From assembly GCA_026874595.1 (NCBI GenBank), contig CM049310.1:79539056-79603055 (forward strand): DNA of 64,000 nt, written 5' to 3'. The notes beneath the pieces were generated by a model. It had not been told where the DNA came from, made no database searches, and saw only the letters and a list, made by a program, of their open reading frames with translations. The translations under genes were made by a program, and so were the position numbers. Below, one piece after another: positions 12,784-26,878 of this stretch. Every line of letters starts with the position of its first letter. Within the stretch, counting starts at the first letter, position 1. This DNA comes from Sipunculus nudus (Eukaryota; Annelida; Sipuncula; Golfingiida; Sipunculidae).

Positions 12784-12826
12784 ATTGGCCAAAAGGCAAG
12801 CCGTGACGTCAGCAGTCGTATATAAG
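12784..12826 (+). promoter_or_regulatory. Promoter-like cluster: inverted CCAAT, CRE and TATA box
   Basis: ATTGG (inverted CCAAT) at 12784-12788, a full TGACGTCA at 12804-12811 and TATATAAG at 12819-12826 lie within 43 bp in standard promoter order. No long ORF follows. The region 12.5-13.5 kb could be a retroelement LTR or a non-coding transcription unit; the stretch ends near 13500 in ggtgtgaca. Spacing is convincing by eye, but transcription is unproven. Confidence 0.45.
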
Positions 12827-13259
12827 GAGCTGATACAGCTGAGAGATGGCGTCTATCTGTGGTGATAGTCTAGGTCTGAGGAAGGCCGCTTTGTGTTCTC
12901 TGTAAAGGACTTCAGAGATAGTGTCGCATTTTGCCGAAGGACTGGCATTCTGTCGATGTGATATCTGTGTTTGGTGGTTCCAGGAACAGACCATGGACTG
13001 TATGTAGAAGCGTAACTCTGTAGTGTTGGATGATTCCAGTAGAATCAGGCTGTGGGAGCCTTTGAGAACTGTGAATTGCTGTGGGAGAACTGTGAATTAC
13101 GTACCTATAAACGGATAAATTGCTACAAGAGTCAGTTGTGGAAGGGATCTTCTTACGTCTGTGGAAAGTGTACGCGTGTATTGGTACAAGGGACACGCTG
13201 TGACTATCAGCGTAAAAATTTCGGGTCGCGTGAGAGCAACGGTCATGTGACCAGATGAA

Positions 13260-15140
13260 TCGTCTACAAGGACTATATCGTGTGTAGTGATTTTAAGGAC
13301 TCAGTGTTTAATTGTGCATGTTCTCAACGATTGTGTAGGTAGTAGGCCTCAACTAGAGATATGTAACTTCTTTCTTTGTTATTATATTTTGTGTTCTTTA
13401 CACAAGTCTTAGAGTCTTTTTTGAGGACGTGTGTATGTGGCCAGCCAGTTGATTTGCCTGTTTAAAAAGAACCTGGACGTTCACATCCCCGGCGGTGTGA
13501 CATAGATGCAGGCGCTGACGGAGGTATGCGACCTGTTAGTGCTTTCTAGTTTATGATTAAGATCCCGTCGTTATGTGCCGTCTTAGGAGGGAGCATTTAC
13601 AGAGTGTACCCGAATCTTAACGGTTGACCTGACTTATTGACAGGAGTGCTGCAAAAATGAAGCCTGTTGTCGGTAGATATTTCGCTTGATAGCAAGTAAC
13701 GGACAGATAAGAATTCTGTTTAGAGTTTGGTCGCCTGGGGTCATTGTGTTGGCAGAATGACAATACGCCTCGTTGGCAATTATGTATATTGATTATCACA
13801 GTTAGCCACAATATAAGTGGACATTCCAAATATGTGTTTCCCATTGCGCCGAATCGGAATCACAAGGGTATGACTCTGCTGTCCACGGTGGGCAACATAA
13901 CCTGCCACCATCCCCCAAAGACACGGCGGCTTCTAAAAATGGGATAAACGTAGTGAAGAGGATATAGCTGTCCGATCAAGTACGCTGGTTTAGAATTGTT
14001 TCAAGGCATATGACATATATAGGGGTGTTTTGTGAAAAAGACTTCAGGGAATATGTAATATTTCGGAAACATGTGCATATGAAATGTAAAGATATTTCCT
14101 TGAAATAATTTTAAAATTTGACAGTTGTTATAAGCAGTCCAGGCCGTACCACACATCCAGTCCTCCGCTTGTTCACCACGTGCATTTTGTTTACTTGGCC
14201 GTTAGTCCATGCCCCACCTTGCGGTTGAACGAGAGTAACACCACTGGATCGTTTTTCAGCTGACCCCTTACTTTCAACCGATCGATATAAGCAAGAAAGT
14301 AGCTTACCACCGAGGAACCGAAAAAAAAATGACCAAACATCTGGCGTCTATCAACTAAAGCTTATCCCTTGAACCTTTAAGAAAACTACCAGAAAACGCC
14401 GATCCCATATTACATAAGCTGATCGTTTTGTTTATATCCACTTGTTTATAAAATGAATGCTGCCCGCATAATACTCCAAATACCGGCAAGTCCGACGAAG
14501 CAGAACAATTTTGCATATAACATCTGCAACCAGTAACCTTATCAACTCTCCCACATGCAGGTTACATTTCTGAGTTTACTATGAAATAGTATATATCTAA
14601 ACCCGTTATAGAATTTACCTATACTAGAGAAAAATACCTAATTTTTTAAGACCTTATATCTAATTGTATTATATTTGAAATGTGTCACAATATTTGACAA
14701 TAAAAGGTATATATATGTGTATATATATGTGTGTGTGTGTTTGTTAATAAAAAAATCCCAACTTTGATAACTGCGAGTCATACTCCCCACCGTTTAAGAT
14801 AAATTGACGCCTCTGGTTGGGACTCGGGAGATGTCAGCTAGATAGACATTATCGAGTTCGTGGTGTGCCATCGGACCTGAAGTCAGGCGAATCCAGGCAA
14901 AATCAAGCGAGCGAATTCAGGCGAAACTCTCAAAAAGCCGGTACAGAGATAGGGCGATTTTTAATATCAGCCATAAGTAACGGTAGACATTAAACTGTGT
15001 GTGAGAGAGGGAGAGAGAACCTCCGCACATACGCAATTAAACAATTTTTCTTGTTTGCTAATTTATGTTAAGTTAACATATGCGCCTGTACCGTGTTTAC
15101 AAACGGCTTGTAGATACACATAACAGGGAGTTCCTAAGAA

Positions 15141-15145
<5 letters not shown>
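13260..15145. other. No gene recognised; short TA/TG microsatellite
   Basis: Contains short alternating TA/TG runs near 14706-14742 and a GA-rich run near 15001-15018. No supported coding sequence. Confidence 0.5.

Positions 15146-15201
<56 letters not shown>
15146..15201. repeat. (TA)n microsatellite
   Basis: An uninterrupted alternating TA tract. Apparent ORFs across it are runs of Tyr-Ile from the repeat and are not genes. Confidence 0.95.
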
Positions 15202-15205
<4 letters not shown>

Positions 15206-16033
15206 GGACCCCTTGGAATCGCACGGACTTTCCTTTTCTGCGTGGACGCCGTGGTGTTGTGAACCTCTGCAGCCGCACCCGTACTGTTCTTCTGGATCGC
15301 CCCCTACTGTGTAGAACGTCGTCCGCTGGATAATTAACTGTTATTTTTTCCGCTGACACGGAACTCGCCCTATTGACAATCAACTTATTTTTGTACCTGC
15401 CACGGGACTCGCTCTATAGTGGACTCTTTTGTGGTCTCCGATATCAAACAATTATATCTATTGAGTAAATTCGCTGCCTCATTGAAAAAAAAAAAACTTT
15501 GACGCATTTTACCGCTTTTCACGAATCCTATAAGAGGACTCATCATCGCTCTTCAGCGAGGACTCGATTATGAACTTTTCACGTTAACGTGTAAAACCCG
15601 GGGATTAGGAGCTTCTTTATTTGTGGGTCGTCCTCCCCCACAAGAAACCATTGACTTTTATTTATTAATACTGAACACTGCACTGAACATCTGTTCTTTG
15701 ATGTCAGATTATTGGCAGTCTTGAGATTAACGGAATGTGCTGTCAGACGTCGTCATTAGACGTCGATTTAAAAGATGCCATGTAGTCAACTTAATCATGT
15801 GTCTGCATGTGCGTGTAGTTCTCAAGTTAGATCTGTGATTGACGGAGATCATTAGTATTCTTCCAGTGAATGACAGTTAACAGATTCTAGGGAGACGACA
15901 GGCCAATATTAACATCATCTTTGAACCAACAGACGGATGTAAAGTGAAAGCACAATGTCACAGTTAATTCACAAGGAATGTCCCTCCTCATGAGATAGTA
16001 ATATAAATTTCTGGATATAAAAAGGATAATGTT
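15202..16033. other. GC-richer segment with internal A12 run, unidentified
   Basis: 15202-15660 is noticeably richer in GC than its surroundings and contains a run of 12 A at about 15485. This looks like a fragment of a retroelement end or untranslated region, but I could not identify a family. No coding frame is supported. Confidence 0.3.
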
Positions 16034-16080
16034 CAGTGGCGGATCCAGGATTTTACTAACGGGGGGGGGGGGGGGGGGAG
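16034..16080 (+). repeat. Transposon-terminus-like motif and G-run
   Basis: CAGTGGCGGATCCAGG at 16034-16049 is followed closely by a poly-G tract. A near match occurs in opposite orientation at 47821-47836 and in its duplicate at 58245-58260. Recurrence suggests the end of a non-autonomous DNA transposon; the partner ends were not found. Confidence 0.4.
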
Positions 16081-18536
16081 GGGGCACGAACCTGGAAAGT
16101 ACCGAAGGCGAACAAAACTTAAGCAAGGATTTTATGATATATTATCTTTTAAAATATAATTACAATATTGAGGATGAATAATCTCACTGCGATACATATG
16201 TAAAGTTGTATAAACCTCTGTGATCGCCTTTTTTTTTGCACGTTGTGAACATGTAACTTTTATTCGGGTAGGTCACTGCAATACACTGCAGTTTTTACTG
16301 GCGTGTTAGCCTATCTCACAAAACAACCAACGATTTTTACTGTCGTGATTTCAGCAGATAGAACCGTCGTAAGTTTGGGAGCGTTTTTTTTATAATTTCT
16401 CGGTGGCGTTCACATATAAAATTTATGCTGAACGATGTTCATGGGAATATGGGTCAGGGCTGTCTAAAAGTCTAACCGTTCTCCTAAACAGATGGAGATA
16501 TTTGTTTTTGGCATTATTATAATTTCCACCTATCCACAGATGGAGATATTTGTTTTTGTTATTATTATTATTATACTGCCACATTTTTATCATCCGTTAA
16601 AATTCATATTTACACAGGATGTTCATTTACTTTGAACCAGTTTCATTGACCTTGACCTTTTTACAAGATCACATGGATCAAAAGTTTTTTTTTTCTTCAG
16701 ATGTTCAATGTCGATTTTCTTCACAACTAAAATGGGTACAGACAATTGATGAAAATTACCTCTAATATCAGGTTTTTAATACCGGGGTACCGCTTTCAAA
16801 TCATTAATGCGGAACCATATAAGACAATTGACTAAGCACTTTTCAGTTAGGCAATGTTCTCGGATAAACCGTATACCCTAGAAAGTTGGAACTTATACAG
16901 CCACCTGCCATTTACAACGTAGGAATGCAGCGATAAGTATAATAGCGATATCCTTAATATTTTTTTGATAAAAATGCAAATTACGAAAATGTAACGTCAG
17001 CATATTCAACTAATCTGTGCAATTTACAAAACTGTGACTTCAACATGTTCACCTAATCTGTGAATACTCGACGAACGACCGGATTTGATTAATGTATTAG
17101 AGAACTATGGTTTTCGCAAACATATAAGAGATCCATGGAGTCATGAAGATCCATGACTGTCGCTTGACAGTTACAATAAGTTTAGTTATTATTTGTTTTA
17201 TATATAGTTAAATATTAAATGGGTCATTCTATCAATTATCAAAGGACTTAAAAAATAGTTAAATAGATTGCTTTAGACCCACAACTAAAAAACTTAATCA
17301 TTTTATTTGCATTGGGTCCCTAGGGACGTTTTTAACAATCACAGATAAGAGACAAAAAAAGTTCAAGCTATCAAGGATGTGACAGTATAATTAAAGATAT
17401 TCGTTGATATCAAATGTTTTTATGACTGCTTTTGAGCATTACGCAAGGATACACGATTGTGCTTATGTTTGACTAATTATTTCTCATTAGTTGAAGCCGG
17501 TATATTTTCAGCATGTAAGGTATTCTTCAGAGCTCGTGATCTTATCACACAAAATTATATTCTAGAGGTACTAGAATAAAATAAATATGTGTTAGTTCAT
17601 AAACTCAAACGATTCCTAAGTTTGGTTATCAAAAAAATAATCTAGCGTGTAGAGTGTAGTACGACATGTTACTAATTCTTCTTTGGTAGCCCTGGTCAGC
17701 CTCCTTTAGAAGCTATAAATCGGTCTTCAGAGTTTCATAAAATTAATTTGAGCAAAGATGACAGTTTTGGTTGTCCCGACAGGGTTACAATCCAAAGATT
17801 TACCAAGGTGAAAATGTTTTGGTGATGATCACATGGATCTCTATTTAATGAATTTTCCAGAGTTAAGGATGACTGTTGGATGATAATAACAAGGAATTTC
17901 GGTCTGTTCCTTAATGAAACCCCAAACAGTGAATAACTCGCAAGACTGTGAACGGGAATAATAAATGCTAAAATATGTATAATGGGAAATAAGTTTCATG
18001 TAAACGTTTTTACTAAAGTATATATATTCATAGAAGGAAAAGGGAAAATTGTTTGTATCTTTGCATTCATATATTATTGTACGAATACAGCAATCATAAA
18101 AAATATGGTTTTCCTGGTGAGAGTATACTATAATTCATGGCATTTCCATAAAATGGAAAACAAGGATTAGACATAACCAAAGACAATAATATTCGGAAAC
18201 CGGAAAGTGCAGCTTGATGTTTACAGTATGTGTTATAGAAATTAAGCTCCTTAACATGGTAATTTGTGTTTATGTGTAATTTATATACTTTAGGATGGCA
18301 ATAAAATGTCATGAAAAGCTGCAAAAGACAAGTGAGTACACAATAGAACTGTTATATTTTAGTTATTCTGCCAGGTGTTCAAACGATTATGTCAGAATGC
18401 TTCTTCAGTGTAAATGAAGTTCTGGAAAAATTATCATTAGGCGCATTAAACTGATTGGTGTGAAAACTAATCAAGTGTAATACTACATTTTATACATCAC
18501 TAAAAGGGTAATATCATCTTTCTGGCATTTAAAAAA
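16081..18536. other. No gene recognised
   Basis: AT-rich DNA. A 21-bp direct repeat starting cagatggagat occurs at about 16489 and 16537. No supported gene. Confidence 0.55.
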
Positions 18537-19030
18537 TTATAGCTTCAAAAATAATTTCTTATCCGGCTGATTTAACCTTTAAATTCAAGGTCAAAGTCAA
18601 CAGTTTTTGAGCTCCAAAGGGACTTGATTAAAATGATTAGTGTTTCAAACTAAGGAAAAACATGCGCTACATCTAAAGTTATGTGGTTCACAAATAATTC
18701 TGTTTCAGCCTATTCAACCTGGATGTTGAAGATCAAGGGCAGTAGTTTTATAACTTGTCCAAGGAATTGTTAGAGAAAATTTTCAAGTTGAATTTTTTGA
18801 AAATATATCAAGTGTTTCAAAAGTTATAGCATTAAAAAAAAATAATTTGAATACTGGCTTGTTTGACCTTAAAGAACCAGGTCAAGGTCACCAGTTTTTG
18901 ACCTCCTCAAGGGACTTGACTTTCATATTTGAGGAAAAATATGTGCCAATGCTAAAATAATTTGGTTTTCAAATAATTCTGTTTGGTCTATTTGACCATG
19001 ATATTTAAGCTCATTGATATTTAAAAGCAT
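18537..19030. repeat. Diverged tandem repeat, about 286-bp unit
   Basis: Two units begin near 18538 and 18824 with tTATAGC..AAAAATAATTT and include CAAGGTCA, CAGTTTTTGA and AAGGGACTTGA blocks; a third block (AATTCTGTTT) recurs near 18697 and 18976. The AGGTCA-like hexamers are part of the repeat and need not be regulatory sites. Confidence 0.65.
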
Positions 19031-22000
19031 TGTTAAGGCAATCATTTGGGTTAACTGACAAATTTTACTTACTCATGGAATATTTCTCATGATCATTTGA
19101 TATATATATATATATAATAAAATTTGAATAATACAAACTAAAAATATGCAATATTTTACGGTAAATACATAGGAATATAAAGGTTGGATATAAGTAGTAT
19201 GAAACTATACGAGGAGGTCTCCTCACTGTGTAAATACTATATGTACGGCTATTTACAGCAAAACTAGCTACGCTTATTTAGGGCTGAGAAAACAATTATC
19301 TTGAGATTAACTTTTACAAAAAAAATTCTCAAGATCTCGAGATAAAACTCCAGATCTCCAGATTAACTGTTACTATTGATGCTCATCTAGCAAACAGTTC
19401 AATTGTAAATTCTTTGTGATAATAACTTTAGAATAATATCATATCTCTCAAAATTTATTGTCTGAAACAATTTGCTTACTCCGGTGCACAAGTTGAAAAA
19501 AAATATTCCTGGTGTAAAACATAAAAATGCCATCTGATGGCCTTGCCGCGCAACTTCACAAATCAAGCTTTTCCAAGCTCCTAACTGATGCCTCTTTGTG
19601 CTTGTCCTATCAATGTTTTATCTTGTTGTTTTTGAATTGTCGTGCTTATGCAAGATCGGGATTTTCGGCAAGCGAGCATGCGGTCTTGTTATGGTGAATA
19701 AATATTAAAATTATCTAATACAGTGTTAAATTTGTACTCTTTGTTGGTATATTTTGTCTAAGGACAACATTTTGTTTCTTAGATATTAATAGCTGTACCA
19801 TTGGTTTCTATTAAATGTAAAAAAATGTTTTGTTATGAATGGTTGAGAATTCCTGCTATCATAATCAAATAATATGATTGTATCATATCACATTAGAAAC
19901 AAAATTATGAATGAATTCTGAAGAGAGTACGCCTGCATTTTCTTTCATGTTATACACAACTGCAAAACCGATGACTATCGGAATGGCATATGTCGATAAC
20001 GTATATTGCTATAAACATCGGTTCTGTTTGTATTCATTCATATTTCTTAGAGCATTTTTTGTGCCACACTATATATATATATAAAATATATTCTTTAGTT
20101 TTGTTATGTTTGACACTCAATAATGTATGGGGTCTATTGATTGAAAGTATACTGTATGTAAAGACAGAATTCTTACAAACGAGGTCCCTGGGAAATCATT
20201 GAAACGTAGATGAAGTGACGTACAAAATTAGCATTATCTTTTGAAATTTGTCATTTATTCCCCTCGCAGTTTTCGTTACCTACCTGAAAAAACGAGTGGC
20301 CGTGTATTAAGTGGGGTTCACACTGTACCCACAATATATCACAAGTCCTACGTAATGGTGCGCTTGAACCTGTTGATATTTTAATAGTACACATGTGTAT
20401 CCATTGTTTATATTTCCACCAGCTCAATTTCTTTTATCAGGCTTCCTGGGTTATTATTAATTTCCTCATGTGGTTCTTCATGTCATTTTCTTCAAGGCAC
20501 CAGTTAATGACAGATATACATTATCTCTTATATTAACTTCATTCCTAAACATTTCATGTATTGTTTTACCAAGTAGCAATTAACCATTTAAAATAACCCC
20601 GATGTGTTTGATAATACATATGTAAACGCATAATGATGGTTTGCTAATATCATGTAATCATGATTCTTGCATTCCAAAACATAGAGAAATATGAAACATT
20701 ATACACTCGGAAAATTAATACATTGTAAATCAGAAAAGAAACATTCCGCCGAGACAGGTGTGTGGCTTCACATAGGGTTGAATTATTTAACTGCAAGTTT
20801 ATGTAAGGCGGCCATATGTATGTCTGATAATACATTCTTAATAATATATCACCCGCCTATTAAAACCAACGTCTCAAATACCATGTTAACCAGAAAGCGG
20901 AACAGTTACCACTATAGCGGTTACCGGTGGGGCGATATAATGGATGAACAGATTAAGTCGTTTATTAGGGATTATTTACCCCAGATGGTAATGTTAATTC
21001 TATGACAAAATATGAGATATTGGAAAATAAGTCCAAGCAGGAAACCTGTAAAACTCCTTCTGACATAATGGTTATATTATAACAGAGGATTGGTGTGTTT
21101 ACATGCGGAGCATCTCAGAGATTTATGTATCTGCAATATTTTTTATGATGCTCATATAACTCCAAGTACTTTCAAGTGTGTTCAAATAATGTCTAATATC
21201 ATATAAATCAGTTTAATGTCTCTCAAAACCTACATGCACAATGATAGTAAGTCCTTGTTAAATGTAACGAAATAGAAATGAAGCGTCTGATGCATTCTAA
21301 AATATAAATCACACGAGTGATAGCACGCATGTTTTTTAATATCCCTTCATTTCAAATGTATTCCTTAATGTATTATAGAACATCATTAATATATAAATAT
21401 AAATGTGTGATAATATAATAATTTTAGTTTTCCTTGAATTGACGGTTTCATGTAAATATGAATCGATGACCCAAGAATTTTAATTATTTTATATTTCGGA
21501 TTGTGCATTCCAGCAACGTCCTCAAATGGATAAAATCCCACAGAACATTCCATTGAGAATTTTATCTAGACCCTGCTTAGAAAGGTTATTCTGCTGTTTT
21601 AAATATGTGATATGATAAATAACCATTGAATATAAAACAGTTCACATTACAATTGTCAGCAGACAATAATCGCGTCTTCAGGAATCACTGGAATACTTTA
21701 ATACATTAAATATATAGATTACAACACATTCGCAGTGCTACTTACTGCTACTAATACTACTACTACGACTAATAATAATAATAACAACGGTATTTATCTG
21801 TTTGGAGGTATTTTAGTTTGAAGTAGGATAATAAAGACTGCAATTATTTGCTGAGCGATGAATCGTATCCTTCATCTATAGATATATGCCATGATTATCT
21901 CTGCCTTTTTATCACCTGGACTAGGTCTTAAATTGTCCACTCCGGATCGGTTACTTGAACCGCTGAATGCAGAAAAGTCTACATTTAATGTTTATGTCTG

Positions 22001-22670
22001 TTCGATGTAAAATCCCCATGTAGTGTATACACTAGCAGTTTCGAGAAATAGGAATCATTTCCGTTTAGTTATGGTATTGAATATAAATATCTCAAAAGCA
22101 ATAATATGTGACCAAGATAAGAAACTGATATATATATTTAAAATTACCATAGTAATTGCAGTTTAGGTAATATACTTGTCTATAATCAATTAACGAAGAA
22201 AATTATACATATTGTGTTGATGTTTGTTCACGATAAAAAAACAAATCGAAGTTAAAACCAACAGTTACACGAAATAAAAAGTGTTGCTGCTTAATCATTA
22301 GACATATTGAATTTAAAAGTATTGGAACACGGTAAGTAACTGATTTATATTGAAAATAATAATAGTAGTAGCACACTAGGTAACACCATTGTTTCTAACT
22401 GATTAATATACATATTGTATACATACAAAACAGTACATATTTGTTCAAAGCACGCACGCGTAGACCTGTAGACCATTGTCACATATCATGATTAAGTTCA
22501 GGCTTTCAACGTCTATGTCTTCTGTCATTTCCCAGATGTTGATCCAGAGAAAGATACCTCTTGTGATAATCTTGATATTTTACCTGTACTCTTTGCATAA
22601 ACTGATCCAAGTAAATGTAATATTTTGGGATTTAAGAAGATAAAGCCATTTACTTTTGCCAGTATAGCTG
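19031..22670. other. No gene recognised
   Basis: AT-rich DNA with short TA runs (19100, 20070). The largest open frame (20691-21005, +) has no motif or codon signal that would justify calling it a gene. Confidence 0.55.
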
Positions 22671-22755
22671 TCATTATACATTTATTCTTTTTATAGTTTT
22701 AAGTGATAAGAGGCTTAGATCACCATTTCTTATAAATAAAATGTTAAACAAATGG

Positions 22756-22787
<32 letters not shown>

Positions 22788-22792
22788 TTGAT

Positions 22793-22905
22793 AAACTATC
22801 CCAAGGGGTTTATTATGCAACTTTATCATCTGTAATTGGTTGTTCCTTGATCCTCTTAAATTGCTAAGGTTATATGCCTGTATGTCTGATTTGGTTGGAC
22901 CCTTC
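22793..22905 (-). pseudogene. Possible LINE ORF2 C-terminal scrap
   Basis: Minus-strand translation contains YNLSNLRGSRNNQLQ, resembling the YNLRNS..-type segment near the C-terminus of many non-LTR retrotransposon polymerases. It is flanked on the left by an (ATT)n run at 22755-22788. A short, degraded match. Confidence 0.3.
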
Positions 22906-23105
22906 AACAAGATTCTCATTGTAATTGGGTCATCATCTCTGTACATGAATAGACATATGGCTGCGTTTACTCCCAAGGTCCTAATAGAAAATGGCTTCCT
23001 CAGTTAAAGTGGTGTGGGAAGAGGTATGTCCATGGTATTGTCGGGCTCGGTATTAGTACAAGAATTAGATTAGGTCAATCTTAAGCTTGGACACCCCGGG
23101 AATGC

Positions 23106-23207
23106 GTGTTACTCTTTATCATATACGTCAACGATCTTCCTAAGATAAGGCAAGCAGAGATTTGCAGTAAGGCGCTCTTCCTAATAGACAATGTATGCAA
23201 ACTGTAA
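23106..23207 (+). pseudogene. Degraded non-LTR reverse transcriptase fragment
   Basis: One frame reads VLLFIIYVNDLP, 16 residues of spacer, then LFLIDNV and a stop. This matches the RT block in which a PLLF.IYINDLP motif is followed by the FADD catalytic motif; here the catalytic ADD has decayed to IDN. No other domain of the element survives nearby on this strand. Confidence 0.5.
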
Positions 23208-26200
23208 ACTCTATCATTGTTATATATTGTAGGCGCAAACGATCCTTCAAGGCCTTTTAAGCTAATGTCCGACACTAATGCTGTTATTATTTTGTATCTA
23301 CTGATATTGAAAACTTCTTCGTAATGATTAATTCAAGGGCTACCTAACCAGGATATACATTAACCCAATATGTGCCCCCTGTGGTGAACAACCAAATATT
23401 AAGAACGATGGCTATATTGGTACTGTTTCATTATGTAAACATGAACCATATCGTAAACGAATCACCAGTTTGACAAATATAATTTTTAAAGACACTCATG
23501 CAGGTTTTTAGCTTATATATATGCAGGCAGTGACAATGCTAGACAAACTGGCCTCCCCAATATTCTGCAGTAGGAATAAGTTTGGATGCAACATTTGAAT
23601 TGTATGCGCTTTCCACAGAGAAAAAAAAGTTATGTTCTCTGTGTTGTATTCTATACAAATTACCTAGTCTTTCATCTCCTTTGTTTAGTTGTATTCTCTT
23701 AAAGTTTGCAGAGACAGAGGTCTGGTTAACCTTTCCTACACCTTAATTTGAGATCATAGCTCTCTATTTGCCTGGTTTCCCCCTATAAGTGTACCTTTTT
23801 TCATATCATCTATCATTTGTGTGTAAAATGTCAACATATAAACCTTTCTAATCAATAATACAATGTATATCCAAAGTATTTAGTATTTAAGGACGTAACA
23901 AGTTTACTATGTTCATATCTATTCTCTTGTGCATGCCACTTTACAGGTGTACGAACTTCCACAATAACAGCGTAAGTACATGTATTAATAATTTTGTTCA
24001 AATGGCCTTATATGTTTGCAAATGTATTAGCATGAAATGTGTTTTGCCTTTATATATCTTTGCGGCAAGGCCCTAGGCAGCATAGGCAGCACTGTTTCAT
24101 AACAGTGTGCTATGTTTCATGGTAACGTTTTGAAATATACTATATCAAACAATGTTTTACAAAACAAATAAACACCAGGCAAATGCAAGTGAATTTCTGT
24201 TGTTGATTAAATGTTTAAGGTTATCTCATATTAGTAGTTTTCCCAACAGTTTAAGAGCAATAAGGGAAATGCTCATGCATGAATACTTTAAAATTCAAAC
24301 AAATATTTTCATACATATATATATTGTTGTGAGCCACTGAAGCCACTGAAGCACTGATGTTCCCCAAGTGGATATCTCCCTGTGGTTTGAGGGCCGCCTC
24401 GGGTCTTCGGTCGTCTTTGTGTTGTCCACCAGTAACGACGCACAAGCAAATCTCCATGGAACAATATGACTTCATGCAGAAAAAATACACGAAACACTCA
24501 GAAGGAGGAAACATATAATTCTTATTCTTCATTTCATATTATTTATTAAATTTCTTATTTTTTTATTTCATAACCAATTAAATGAATTATACAATTTTGT
24601 GATATCATAATGGATTATATTTCATATTGTTTTATATTTTATAACTCCATAATTTAAACTCCATCTATTTCAAGTTATGATATTTTTTGGATTTCATGTC
24701 ATTCATTGAATACTTTCATTAGATAAATAATTTTTATTAAATTTTATTCTTTATATGTGTAACCATGGGCCCCTCATTTATAGAAGAAATGCATTTTAAA
24801 TATATAATAATGGTTTCATTTTCTCCAACGTGAATTATGACGGGAAAACAAGATTTTTTCTACAGCAAGAAAACCATGTACATTAAAGGCTTTTACAGGA
24901 AATGTTTAAGAGTTTTTCTATATGTCCAATGTTCCGAAATGGGAAAGCAACTGTTGACAGTATCCTTTCTGGCTGACTGCAAGTTCAACAATACTGAAAA
25001 AAAATTAATATTGCAAAATAAGGTAAATGAGTCTGATTCACAAGTGTTTCAAGTTTCCTTGGGTATTGATTGTATATTAGGAAACACATATATACTGTCC
25101 TTTGTTACTCCGATCAGCTGTATAAAGTAGGTCATGTTTATACTCTGTCATTGTGCACTATCATGTGTGATGTATATCATGTACTTGACCTCTGATTGGC
25201 TCTTAAACCTACCCTTTGAACTCTGCCTTGTACGCCACCTCGATGCTATATATATATCAATCCAAGTTCTACAGACACGTAATAAGGTATACATGACAAA
25301 AATTGCCTCTTTTATTATTTGTTTTACTAAAAAAAAAACAATTTTTAAACGATACAGCTTTCACTAGGAACAAATCCCATGCCTCTTTATGTATTTTTTT
25401 TTGTGAACAAAATATGAATTTACTCAGGAAGTTATTACATGTCACTACTTGACATTTTAAACACGCCCTACGCATACGATTATTCTTGCATTCTCCTCAC
25501 GTTCAATGAAAGAGTTTAAAAAGGGTTGAATGAGAATTCCTACATGTAGGATATTGTAAAAAGTCCAATTGACCACTTAAGTTTAAATGTCTTTGTTTTT
25601 GAATTTCTTCCCTTAGTGAATAAGCAGGGGAAACCAAAATAAAAACTAACGCACTCTATGATGTAGCATTTCCACTGCATGACGGGCAGGTTTTGATGTA
25701 CATTTTTTTTTACTTACGTTTTTGCGAACAGACTTTTCAACTCAACATTTGGAAGATATCCTCTAATCTACGTATTCAGTCAGTTCATTGAGGACAGAAT
25801 AATACTATTTTATGTGATACACTATCATTATTTAGTTCATTTAAACTTTACACAGAAACACAAAGCATTTTAACTCCCGGAGTAGGCAAATAGGAAATGT
25901 TCCAGCGTCTCTGGCATGACGTCACAAGTCAACCAGTGTTATAAACCACAGTGTATGACCCACCGCTGGTAGCCAGGCTGATAAAACGCACTACCAGTGA
26001 AAAAGCAAAGCCGCTACATACATCTTCATTTTAATGGAACAACCCGAAGAAACGTCATTTCATATTGGGGTTTGAAAACAAATTAAAATAATGAAATACC
26101 ATGCGAATCTCACTAAAATTTACCCTCTAACCTTGTGTTTGCTTAACATCTCCTCATTCCTCATAATGATTTAAACTGAGCACGGTCACTCTAATAGGAG

Positions 26201-26580
26201 AGAACTTTTTCTGCGAAGGAACTAGCATTGATACATGGATTCATGGACAGCAGGTGGAAACGAATTACATTATTATCCTTTAAAGGGGCCTATTCGCCTA
26301 TAAACATAGTGGTCAAGCAGGCACTTGTGAAATAAAACGAAATAAAGCGTCTTCTCTTTGAAGATAAAAGATTGGTACCTACCAAAATATTGCCTTAAAA
26401 ACCGTTGGCTTACTCCTTTATACAAGTGTTAAAAACAGTGGACCGGGCGCGATCATAGGCGTCAACATAAACACAGCGTGTTGGATTTTAGTGTATGGCC
26501 CTAGCCACAACACCTGCAAATCAGAGACGCCCTGAATGACTTGGCCCAAAATATATAACACATGTTAAAGGATTATAAAC
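23208..26580. other. No gene recognised; one GC-richer island
   Basis: 24330-24500 is GC-richer and may be part of an interspersed repeat. Other open frames (for example 24837-25130, +) have no recognisable motif. Confidence 0.5.
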
Positions 26581-26596
26581 ATATATATATAAATTA

Positions 26597-26648
<52 letters not shown>
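26581..26648. repeat. (TA)n microsatellite at the 5' side of the LINE
   Basis: A long alternating TA tract lies about 230 bp before the LINE ORF1 start. Such tracts can serve as insertion targets; no target-site duplication could be fixed. Confidence 0.9.
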
Positions 26649-26651
<3 letters not shown>

Positions 26652-26878
26652 CAGGTTGTGCTATTCCTCCGAAGGATATATCCTGCCTTTGAACCATTAC
26701 CCTGTTAGCTCTACAGCTGATTCGTTCAGTAGGTGGTAAATTTTTTCAATGTTAACTGATAAAGCAGGTGAACCCTTCCTGAAAAGTAGGTAAACTGAAT
26801 GTTTTGAGTTTTTGTGTATGGACACTGATTTGAGACCTCACGTGGCATTAGCTTAACAATATTATCACATTTTACCAA

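Noticed and set aside
15063-15383. ORFs on both strands rich in alternating Tyr-Ile
   Set aside because: They are translations of a (TA)n microsatellite.
20691-21005. 104-codon ORF
   Set aside because: No recognisable domain or splice sites; length is within chance for this amount of DNA.
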